Origin: JAKQIM01 sp964633225
GTDB lineage: Bacteria > Chloroflexota > Anaerolineae > Anaerolineales > UBA4823
DNA: 64,000 bases
NCBI GenBank assembly: GCA_964633225.1
Contig: CAZWFQ010000011.1
Span: 1-64,000, forward strand
Reading direction: 5' to 3'
Under the pieces are notes generated by a model, which searched no databases, was not told the DNA's origin, and saw only the letters and a list, made by a program, of their open reading frames with translations. Positions 8,562 through 15,596 of the stretch are shown one piece after another. The position numbers were made by a program, and so were the translations under genes. Position 1 is the first letter of the stretch. Each line of letters opens with the position of its first letter.

Positions 8562-9028
8562 GTTTTGAAGGGCTCAACAGCCGCCCATGCTGTAAGGATT
8601 GCAACGCCGATATCGACGCGCGAGGCTAAGCCTACTAAAACACCATCTTCAGCAACCACCGGTAGATCATAGAGGTTATGCTTCATCATCAAAGCATAGG
8701 CGCGCAGCAATCCGCAGCTCTCCTCCACGATTGTGATTGGCTGCATGCGCGTGGCAACCGGGTGATCAAGCTCTTCTGCAGAAGGACGGGTCGTTTCGGC
8801 AGCGCCGAAATCGTGGACGAAATCCAGGTCTGGCAGCAGGTTGAAAAAGTCTGGCAGTTCTAGCTCGAGGAGATCGCTGAGGCTGATCACACCGCCTGGC
8901 TTGCCCTGACGATCTACGACTGGCAGTAAGCCAATGCGCTGTTCAACCATCAGCGCCGCAGCCTGCCGGATGGTGGCACTGGCAGAGATCGAGAAAACTT
9001 TGCGTTTCATGCAGTCGCGAATTTCCAT
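8558..9028 (-). CDS. CBS-domain protein
   Basis: The product has 156 residues forming a CBS pair: the first (about residues 5-55) begins IRDCMKRKVFSISASATIRQ with GLLPVVDRQGKPGGVISLSDLL, the second (about 90-150) has YDLPVVAEDGVLVGLASRVDI. CBS pairs bind adenosine nucleotides and act as gating or energy sensors. Translational coupling to the ArsB/NhaD-type transporter (4-base overlap) suggests a detached regulatory domain for that carrier. No catalytic domain is attached. Confidence 0.9.
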   Translation of the reverse strand: MEIRDCMKRKVFSISASATIRQAAALMVEQRIGLLPVVDRQGKPGGVISLSDLLELELPDFFNLLPDLDFVHDFGAAETTRPSAEELDHPVATRMQPITIVEESCGLLRAYALMMKHNLYDLPVVAEDGVLVGLASRVDIGVAILTAWAAVEPFKT

Positions 9029-9037
9029 AGCCGTCTC

Positions 9038-9616
9038 CTATTTCGACTTTCTGCCCCAGAACCTTCTCTTCTGCTGATTGGGCTGGGCGGGGAAGATGCC
9101 CTCTTGAGTAGAGCGCACGTCTTCAATGGAAAGAAAGGCATGCGGGTGGGTTTGATGGATGATCCCCAGCACCAGGTGAACATCTTTGCGCTTTGCCACG
9201 GTGTAGATGAGCTTGACCGGGCCGTTAGCCCCCTGACCATCTACCTGGGTAATGCCGTAGCCTGCATTGTAGAGGTTTTTAGTCAATGTTTCGGCGCCGC
9301 TGGGGACGATGATCCGCATAACCTGTGTGCCGATTGCCAGGCGGTCTTCGATGAACATGCCCACAAAGTTGCCTGCTGCAAAACCTGCCGCGTAAGCCAG
9401 GTAAGTGATCAGATCGTTCACCCCACGTACGATCTGTGCCACCACTGCGATCCAGATAAACACTTCCACAAATCCTAACAGCGGCGCCAGGTATTTTTTA
9501 CCTCGTGAGATGAAAATGATCCGCAGTGTGCCCAAAGTTACATCGATTACCCGGGCAAAGAATACCATCAGCGGCAGCCCAATCCACATGTATAATGGCG
9601 ATTCCCATAAACCCAT
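9038..9616 (-). CDS. UPF0316/DUF2179 membrane protein
   Basis: The product has 192 residues from MGLWESP; AGGAGG nine bases upstream selects this ATG over a longer in-frame start. Three N-terminal membrane helices with FARVIDVTLGTLRIIFISRG, a hallmark of the UPF0316 family, are followed by a soluble DUF2179 domain (about residues 100-170) with a PII-like ferredoxin fold in known relatives. The tail is basic (QQKRRFWGRKSK). It is the first gene of the minus-strand cation operon. Its role is not established; DUF2179 proteins are suspected second-messenger or nucleotide sensors. Confidence 0.85.
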   Translation of the reverse strand: MGLWESPLYMWIGLPLMVFFARVIDVTLGTLRIIFISRGKKYLAPLLGFVEVFIWIAVVAQIVRGVNDLITYLAYAAGFAAGNFVGMFIEDRLAIGTQVMRIIVPSGAETLTKNLYNAGYGITQVDGQGANGPVKLIYTVAKRKDVHLVLGIIHQTHPHAFLSIEDVRSTQEGIFPAQPNQQKRRFWGRKSK

Positions 9617-9692
9617 GGCCAACAACCTCCTGTGCACGAAGAACCTGCCCGAAAATTCGGAACACCACGCCCAAATAATTTTTGGATAGGTA

Positions 9693-11030
9693 TTAATTCA
9701 TCGGCGAACCTTTTGTCCTGCCCATCCAATTTATATCATCAAATGTGCCAAAATGCTCGCGAAAGATGCGATAGTAAAGCAATTCCTCCTTTGTATTTAG
9801 TACCCACCCATTCGACAAATATCGCTCTTGGGCAAAATCTGCATCGCTGACTTTTTCTTCAGCGTACTGTGCCAGCAGGTCTTCAACCCCGGCCCCTTCC
9901 CAGAACTTGGCCTTGGGGCGGTTTACAATGGAAGCCGGCAGGGTGTCGGCTACAGCCTGGCGCAAGATCCATTTTTCCACCCCAGTGTGCAGTTTGTATT
10001 CCGGTGGAATGCGCAGCGCATAATCCAGAACATCAGGATCGAGAAAGGCCAGGTGAGCCGTGGTGCCATGCGCTGAAGCGCAGCGATCCACCCGCTGTAG
10101 TGCCGTGTTGTGCATCCGGCAGGTGATGTCAATCAGTTCTCCAGATAAGGCATCAGGGTCAAGTGTTTTGATGTATTCATACCCAGCAAATAGCTCGTCG
10201 CCGCCTTCGCCAGAAAAAACAGTCGGGACATAGTCGGCGGCAAGCTGGGCCACCAGGTAGTTCATCACGCTGGAACGTACTAGCCAGGCGTCGAAAGATT
10301 CCAGGTGGTAGATTACTTTGGGCAGCACTGCCAGCAAATCCTCTACGTGTACTGTGCGCACATGGTGCTGCGAGCTGATGAACTCAGCCACTTCTTGAGC
10401 ATGAATGACATCTGATGCGCCGGGCAGCCCGGCAGTGAAAGTGTGAAAAATGCGGACGTGGGGGCGCGCCAGGGCTGCCAGCGCACTAGAATCCAACCCG
10501 CCTGAAAGCCAGGCCCCTACATCCCCTTCTTGCGCAGTACGTTGCTCTACGGATGTTTCTAACCGCCGGCGCAGCTCATCGGTGATCTCTTGAGGAGATT
10601 CTTCCAGCAGCGGCAGTTCGCTAATTGTTGCATAAGATTCTTGCTTGTGTCCATCAAAAGTATTTCCGGGCAGCAGTTCGTGTACCTGGCTGGTGACTTC
10701 TACCAATCCTTTCACTTCAGAAGCAAAGCAGGTCTCGCCCTTTGGCGCCCAGCCATAGTAGAGCGGAGCCACGCCTACGAGATCGCGCTTGAGCAGCAGG
10801 GAGTCTCCCTGCGCCGAAGCAAAATGCCCTGGGCCGGCGGCATCTACGGCAAGATGGGCTTGCTTTAGTTTTTTGGCGGCTTGCGCTTGGTGCGGTGGAT
10901 AAACCATGCCTAAAGTCACCGCTTTCGTTTCAATGATCTCAATCTCTTGCCCGCGATGGGCCATTTTTCTAAGCATGCGCCGGACTGTGGCTTTTCTGCC
11001 GGCTTGTGCTATTCCTGCAATTCCAGGCAT
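9693..11030 (-). CDS. Asparagine-synthetase-like amide ligase lacking the glutaminase cysteine
   Basis: The product has 445 residues. The N-terminus reads MPGIAGI where functional asparagine synthetases have MCGIAG, so the nucleophile Cys2 of the glutamine-hydrolysing domain is replaced by Pro and this domain is short. The synthetase domain is intact: PP-loop SGGLDSSALAAL (about residue 170) and GEGGDELFAGY (about 270), the AMP-forming signature. It should activate a carboxylate as an acyl-adenylate and form an amide or lactam using free ammonia or an amine, as beta-lactam synthetases and lasso-peptide cyclases do. It is the last gene of the LacI-regulated cluster, two bases after the ATP-grasp gene. 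The substrate is unknown. Confidence 0.85.
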   Translation of the reverse strand: MPGIAGIAQAGRKATVRRMLRKMAHRGQEIEIIETKAVTLGMVYPPHQAQAAKKLKQAHLAVDAAGPGHFASAQGDSLLLKRDLVGVAPLYYGWAPKGETCFASEVKGLVEVTSQVHELLPGNTFDGHKQESYATISELPLLEESPQEITDELRRRLETSVEQRTAQEGDVGAWLSGGLDSSALAALARPHVRIFHTFTAGLPGASDVIHAQEVAEFISSQHHVRTVHVEDLLAVLPKVIYHLESFDAWLVRSSVMNYLVAQLAADYVPTVFSGEGGDELFAGYEYIKTLDPDALSGELIDITCRMHNTALQRVDRCASAHGTTAHLAFLDPDVLDYALRIPPEYKLHTGVEKWILRQAVADTLPASIVNRPKAKFWEGAGVEDLLAQYAEEKVSDADFAQERYLSNGWVLNTKEELLYYRIFREHFGTFDDINWMGRTKGSPMN

Positions 11031-11031
11031 A

Positions 11032-12078
11032 TCAATTTTCTCCTGTACTTGATTTTTTTGTGTTTGACGAACAGAATTTCGCGTGGCGTTGAGCCGCCAG
11101 GTTGACGATCATGCTGCCAAGCATGCCATAAGTCATCCCGATCAATTCGGCCCCCAACGCAAAGCTGGTGTCGGCACAGATATCGGGGTTGGGGTTGACG
11201 TCTAGCATATAAAAGATGCCGTCTTGCAGGCGGACATCCATGCGGGCATAATCCCGGCAGCCGACAGTTCTGTAAGCAGCGATCACAACTTGTTCTAATT
11301 GTTTGAGCAGCTTTTGTGGCAGTTCCACCTGCATTCTGGGGGCTGTCACCTGGTATGCCAACGAGGTTGGGTCATTGTTGGACTCGTATGTGCATAGGTG
11401 GTCGTGAATATCCGGGAAGGCGGAGTAATCAATCTCTCCTGGTGGAAGCACGTGCAGATGGGCATTCCCAATTACGCCCACGTGAAATTCGCGATTGTCA
11501 ATAAACTCTTCGACCAGGGCCGGCTGATGCAGTGTGTCCAGCACATATTGAATACGCCGGGTTAACTCTATGGGAGATAGAACAACCGATTCACGAGTGA
11601 TTCCATAACTACAGTGTGCAAAAGCTGCTTTCACAATTGCTGGGAAGCGATCCCAGCTTATGTTGCGGGCCGTGTTGAATACCTGCCAGGCCGGGGTTGG
11701 GACGCCCTGTGCCCGCAAGAGTTGCTTTACCTGGCCTTTATTTTCGCTGAGTGAAATGGTACGCCAATCTGCGCCCGTGAAGGTAAATCCCATCTGTTCC
11801 AATGCCAGGGCGACATGAGATTCGCTGAGCGGCATGCCTGGAAATTCTTCGCACCAATTCAGAACCAGGCAGTTGTCTGGCTGAACATGCTGCATAGCCG
11901 TTTGTAAATCGGCAGATTGAATGCGTAATTTTTCAACCGGATGCCCTAGATTAGCTAATGCTTCAGCCAATTGGAGCGTAGAATTTTCCTTATCAAGGAT
12001 ATCCTCCAGCGACCAGGAAGGATCTACGTCATAGATCAGGATAACTGGCAGATCGGTGCGACAATCTTGAATGCGCAT
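11032..12078 (-). CDS. ATP-grasp ligase, D-Ala-D-Ala-ligase-like
   Basis: The product has 348 residues. The central and C-terminal regions carry ATP-grasp features: SENKGQVKQLLRAQGVPTPAW (about residues 107-127, given as a region), IVKAAFAHCSYGI, EEFIDNREFHVGVIG, and the Mg2+-binding DVNPNPD near residue 310, very like D-alanine-D-alanine ligases. Such enzymes join a carboxylate to an amine via an acyl-phosphate. The gene overlaps the opine-dehydrogenase stop (TAATG) and is followed two bases later by the asparagine-synthetase-like gene, so it works in the same pathway rather than in the cell wall. Its substrates are not known. Confidence 0.85.
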   Translation of the reverse strand: MRIQDCRTDLPVILIYDVDPSWSLEDILDKENSTLQLAEALANLGHPVEKLRIQSADLQTAMQHVQPDNCLVLNWCEEFPGMPLSESHVALALEQMGFTFTGADWRTISLSENKGQVKQLLRAQGVPTPAWQVFNTARNISWDRFPAIVKAAFAHCSYGITRESVVLSPIELTRRIQYVLDTLHQPALVEEFIDNREFHVGVIGNAHLHVLPPGEIDYSAFPDIHDHLCTYESNNDPTSLAYQVTAPRMQVELPQKLLKQLEQVVIAAYRTVGCRDYARMDVRLQDGIFYMLDVNPNPDICADTSFALGAELIGMTYGMLGSMIVNLAAQRHAKFCSSNTKKSSTGEN

Positions 12079-13184
12079 TAGTCCCGCACACCTTCGTTTA
12101 CATAGCGCGTCAGTTCACTTACGCTCAACTCGCTAATCCCCAGCTTATCCACGGTGCGGCCACGCCGCCAGTAATCGGTGCGGTGCACGATGCAGGCCAG
12201 GCGAATGATGCTATCCATACCGCGCACTGAGACGCCAAAACGCTGGCCCAGCGAAGCGATTGGCACCAGGCTCATCGGCACATCTTCAAAGATATAGCGG
12301 TGGCTGAGTGTGCTGGGGGCTTTGATGCCATAATAGCCCGGCTGGTTATGAATGGCCTCCTGCAGGTCTGAGCCGGTGGAGCTGTAGGCCATCTCTAACC
12401 ATTCGATGGCGGTGCGGGCGCGCAAGCCCAGGGAAGATGCCACCGTGACACGCTCGCGATCGAGCACTTCTAGCACGCGTGCCACCGAGGGGGTGACACC
12501 ATCGATGTAGAACTGATAGTCACCGTGGGTGGCCTCAATCCAACCCGCGTTGAGCAAGGTCAGGGCGGGATGAAAGATGGCGCCCATGTTGTTCAAACCG
12601 GTATTGAGCACATTGCCACCATCGATGAATTGTGGGTAGGCCTGGTTGAGCTTTTGCAGCACATAACCCGTACGTACGGCTGGCAAGGCCGCCAACGGCA
12701 CAGCCTCTTTGATGCGAAAGATGCGCGCCTGGGCTGGGCCATCAGTGCGCGAGGCATAGATGAATGTCTCCGCTTCGGCCAGCGTAACATCCGCTGTGCA
12801 CCCATTATCGCGGATCACTTTATCAAATTCCAACGTTCCACAGGTGCGTCCAGGGTGCAGAATGAGGGTCTGACCCGTGCGAAGGTAAGGGGCAACTGCT
12901 TTAGCCACATCCGCATGTGCTGAAGACGGTAGGACGACCATGATCATCTCGGCATCCTTGAGCGCTTCTTCCATATTTGATGTAACGCTGGACATTTTGG
13001 CAAAACCATGCGGCCCGCCTTCGGCACTTTCGATTTCAATTCCGCCGCGCTTCTGGATCACCTCAATATGCGAGAAGGTGCGATTCCACAGTGTGACATC
13101 GAACCCCATCAAAGACAGGTGAGCAGCCATGGCCTTGCCCCCGTGACCGGCGCCTAATACGGTATATTTTTCACATGTAGACAT
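12078..13184 (-). CDS. NAD/NADP octopine/nopaline (opine) dehydrogenase family protein
   Basis: The product has 368 residues. The Rossmann motif VLGAGHGGKAMAAHL lies at residues 9-23. The second domain (about 180-340) holds NMGAIFHPALTLLNAG, matching the conserved N-x-x-x-H-P catalytic region of octopine/nopaline dehydrogenases, with a following helix containing ATHGDYQFYIDG. These enzymes reductively condense the amino group of an amino acid with a 2-oxoacid, or act in reverse. The start is supported by GGAGG five bases upstream. It overlaps the ATP-grasp start. Together with the neighbours it suggests an opine-like or N-substituted amino acid; direction and substrate are inference. Confidence 0.87.
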   Translation of the reverse strand: MSTCEKYTVLGAGHGGKAMAAHLSLMGFDVTLWNRTFSHIEVIQKRGGIEIESAEGGPHGFAKMSSVTSNMEEALKDAEMIMVVLPSSAHADVAKAVAPYLRTGQTLILHPGRTCGTLEFDKVIRDNGCTADVTLAEAETFIYASRTDGPAQARIFRIKEAVPLAALPAVRTGYVLQKLNQAYPQFIDGGNVLNTGLNNMGAIFHPALTLLNAGWIEATHGDYQFYIDGVTPSVARVLEVLDRERVTVASSLGLRARTAIEWLEMAYSSTGSDLQEAIHNQPGYYGIKAPSTLSHRYIFEDVPMSLVPIASLGQRFGVSVRGMDSIIRLACIVHRTDYWRRGRTVDKLGISELSVSELTRYVNEGVRD

Positions 13185-13249
13185 TTAAGCCTCCGCTTAA
13201 GTTAACATTTCTTGCAATCCCAATCGCATAAAGCCGCACCAAAGCAGCC

Positions 13250-14398
13250 TTAGCGGTGTTGTTTTGGCGCAATATGTATCGTGTGCAGCCAGGCTTTAAG
13301 CGTTGCCCTATACAGTGCCCGCTCAAAATAATCCCCATCCATGGATAGATTGTCGTAGCCCTTCGCCAACAGCACATTGATTAACGGCTGCATCTGTAGC
13401 GCATAATGGTGCATGCAAGCCTCTGGATGAATGCCAGGCCAGGAATAACAGGTTGTGACTGCCCGCCGGTTTTGCGAGGGAGTTCCTTCTGGAATAGTTT
13501 TGTCCCAGTTGGGATCATCTGGCATAAAAATGTACTGATTCAGGCTGCCCTGAGGAATACCTTCAACCCCTCGCACTACGGGTGGGTTCGCATCTGGCGT
13601 ATAAGGATCTACGGCCAGGTCGGTGATCACAGCGTGTTCGGGCAGCCAGCCTAACCATTCATTGGGAACGATTGGCCGGGTAGGGTCACGGCGTTGGCTG
13701 GCATCCACCAGGATGTCGCTTTGGCGGAACAGCTTTTCCATTTGTGCCGGGTTATGGGTGATATTGCGCCCCACCGTAACCGCCAGCACCCCAGGCCCGC
13801 CGTTTTGAAGATGCTGATTATTGCGCTCGATATTGCCCAATTTGGTGGCAGCATCTACGGCATGTTTGCCTACCATACCAGTTCCGATGATGAGCACGCG
13901 AATAGGTTCTTTGTCTGGGCGCTCAAGGCCGGGCCAACGTTTCTCGAGCACGTCAAAAGCGGCTTCCAACCCATTCCAGGCCACTGCCTTCATGTTCTCT
14001 ACCTGGCGGATGTTTTGGTCGTTTACAATGCTGTCGAGGGATATGGCTTTAATCCCCAGGTCTTTTAAGATTTGCACCCGTACCGGGCGTGTTGGGTAGT
14101 GCAGCATCGATACCAGGGTGGCCCCACGCTGTAGCATCGAGAATTCGTCGCGCAATGGTGAGCGAAGAATAATTACCAAATCTTGTTGGAACGCCTCGCT
14201 GCGTGGGCACATGTGAATCTCGCTGTTTCCCTGGCAGTAATCGTCGAATGTGAAGCCTGAACGCGATCCATATCCTTCCTCCAGGCATATGGAAACATTG
14301 TGGGTGGCCAGGTATTGGATAAATTCTGGCAAGAAGACTCGTTTTTCAGCGGGTTCTTTTTGCATCCGCGGGAATCCAATAGTTTTTATCGCTGTCAT
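13250..14398 (-). CDS. Alanine dehydrogenase/PNT-like protein, paralogue A
   Basis: The product has 382 residues; AAGGAG six bases before the ATG fixes the start. The N-terminal half resembles AlaDh/PNT N-domain (EEGYGS, then LRSPLRDEFSMLQRGATLVSMLHYPT), and the second half has a Rossmann motif VLIIGTGMVGKHAVDAATKLG (about residues 165-185). The C-terminal part contains CYSWPGIHPEACMHHY, which is shared with the next paralogue but unlike classical alanine dehydrogenase. It is probably an NAD(P)-dependent amino-acid dehydrogenase of the alanine/saccharopine/lysine-6-dehydrogenase kind. It lies in the LacI-controlled operon; its substrate is unknown. Confidence 0.78.
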   Translation of the reverse strand: MTAIKTIGFPRMQKEPAEKRVFLPEFIQYLATHNVSICLEEGYGSRSGFTFDDYCQGNSEIHMCPRSEAFQQDLVIILRSPLRDEFSMLQRGATLVSMLHYPTRPVRVQILKDLGIKAISLDSIVNDQNIRQVENMKAVAWNGLEAAFDVLEKRWPGLERPDKEPIRVLIIGTGMVGKHAVDAATKLGNIERNNQHLQNGGPGVLAVTVGRNITHNPAQMEKLFRQSDILVDASQRRDPTRPIVPNEWLGWLPEHAVITDLAVDPYTPDANPPVVRGVEGIPQGSLNQYIFMPDDPNWDKTIPEGTPSQNRRAVTTCYSWPGIHPEACMHHYALQMQPLINVLLAKGYDNLSMDGDYFERALYRATLKAWLHTIHIAPKQHR

Positions 14399-14430
14399 TA
14401 TTTTCTCCTTGATATCAAGATAAGCTAATT

Positions 14431-15570
14431 TTAGTTATTGGCCAGGCGCGCCCTGGCAATCGCTCGTTCGAAATATCTCCCATGTGAGCGGATGTTTTGT
14501 ATTCCGCCGCGCTCCAGGATGGTGCGCAAGATGGGAGCTAATTGCTTGCCATACATTTCCATACATGCGTTTGGATAAATACCCGGCCAGGAATAACAAG
14601 AAACACTGTGTCGCCGGTGCGTGGTGGCAAAGCATGCGGGGATGGATTGGAAAATGGTATCATCTGGGGCAAATACGTATTGGTCCAGGTTGCCCTGCGG
14701 AATGCCTTCAATCCCTTTTACAAAGGGAGGCGTTACGGTGCAATCGTAAGGGTCTACTGAAAGATCCAGCAGTACAGCGTGATCAGGCAGCCAGGCAACC
14801 CATGCATTGGGGATGACAGGTACAGCAGGGTTTGGGCGCTGGGTGGCATCAACCAGGATGTCGGTTGTTTCTAAAATGGGTCGCATAACATGTTCGCTGC
14901 GGGTGGAATCGTATTCCAACGTGGTTACTTGCACACCGGCCACGCCTTTATCAGCCAGCCGGCGGTGCCATGCTGTATTACCGTAGCGTGCCGCAGCCTG
15001 CACAACCTGAATGCCCACGGCCCCAGCCCCAAGCAAGGTAACGTGGATGGGCGGGCGCTCTGGAGATTCAAAGCCAGGTGTGGGATATATCTTTGCCAGT
15101 ACACTGAAGGCGGTTTCAATGCCATTCCAGGCTACCGAACGCAGATTTTCCACCAGCCGCCGCCCAGTATCATCTTTCAGCGAGTCTAAGGAAACCGCAT
15201 CCAATTGCAACTGGTTGAGCAGCTTTACACGTAACGGGCGAGTGGGGTAATGCAGCATAGAAATCAGGCAGGCGCCGGGTCTCATTGTGCGAATCTGTGT
15301 TTCTGTGGGACAGCGCAGCACCAGCACATAGTCTTGTTGAAAGACTTCTTCGGCAGAGCCAAATCGAACTTGGTGGCTGGCCGCAAGATAATCTTGCTGA
15401 GAATATCCCATGCCGCTGCCATAGCCATCTTCGAGCATGATTTCAGCGCCATTTTGCTGCAAGTGGGCTATAAAATCAGGCAAGAAGTCGCGTCGTTCGC
15501 CGGCCTCGTAGTGCATGCGGGCCAACCCAAATTTAAGATGTAATGATGTATGCTGTTCACTCAAACTCAT
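14431..15570 (-). CDS. Alanine dehydrogenase/PNT-like protein, paralogue B
   Basis: The product has 379 residues from MSLSEQ; AAGGTGAG precedes this ATG, while a GTG three codons earlier is less likely. It is collinear with paralogue A: LEDGYGSGMGYSQQDY, LVLRCPTETQIRTMRPGA, SMLHYPTRPLRV, a Rossmann motif VTLLGAGAVGIQVVQAA, and CYSWPGIYPNACMEMY. Identity to A looks moderate, so the duplication is old and the two products may form a heteromer or act on successive substrates. It follows the B12-domain gene by 26 bases. Confidence 0.78.
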   Translation of the reverse strand: MSLSEQHTSLHLKFGLARMHYEAGERRDFLPDFIAHLQQNGAEIMLEDGYGSGMGYSQQDYLAASHQVRFGSAEEVFQQDYVLVLRCPTETQIRTMRPGACLISMLHYPTRPLRVKLLNQLQLDAVSLDSLKDDTGRRLVENLRSVAWNGIETAFSVLAKIYPTPGFESPERPPIHVTLLGAGAVGIQVVQAAARYGNTAWHRRLADKGVAGVQVTTLEYDSTRSEHVMRPILETTDILVDATQRPNPAVPVIPNAWVAWLPDHAVLLDLSVDPYDCTVTPPFVKGIEGIPQGNLDQYVFAPDDTIFQSIPACFATTHRRHSVSCYSWPGIYPNACMEMYGKQLAPILRTILERGGIQNIRSHGRYFERAIARARLANN

Positions 15571-15596
15571 AATTCTCACCTTTTCAGTGCAAAAAT

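Noticed and set aside
9693..12078. RiPP (lasso or graspetide) cluster suggested by the asparagine-synthetase-like and ATP-grasp genes
   Set aside because: No short precursor gene, RRE domain or leader peptidase is seen nearby, and the neighbours are amino-acid dehydrogenases and a B12 protein, so a small-molecule pathway fits better.
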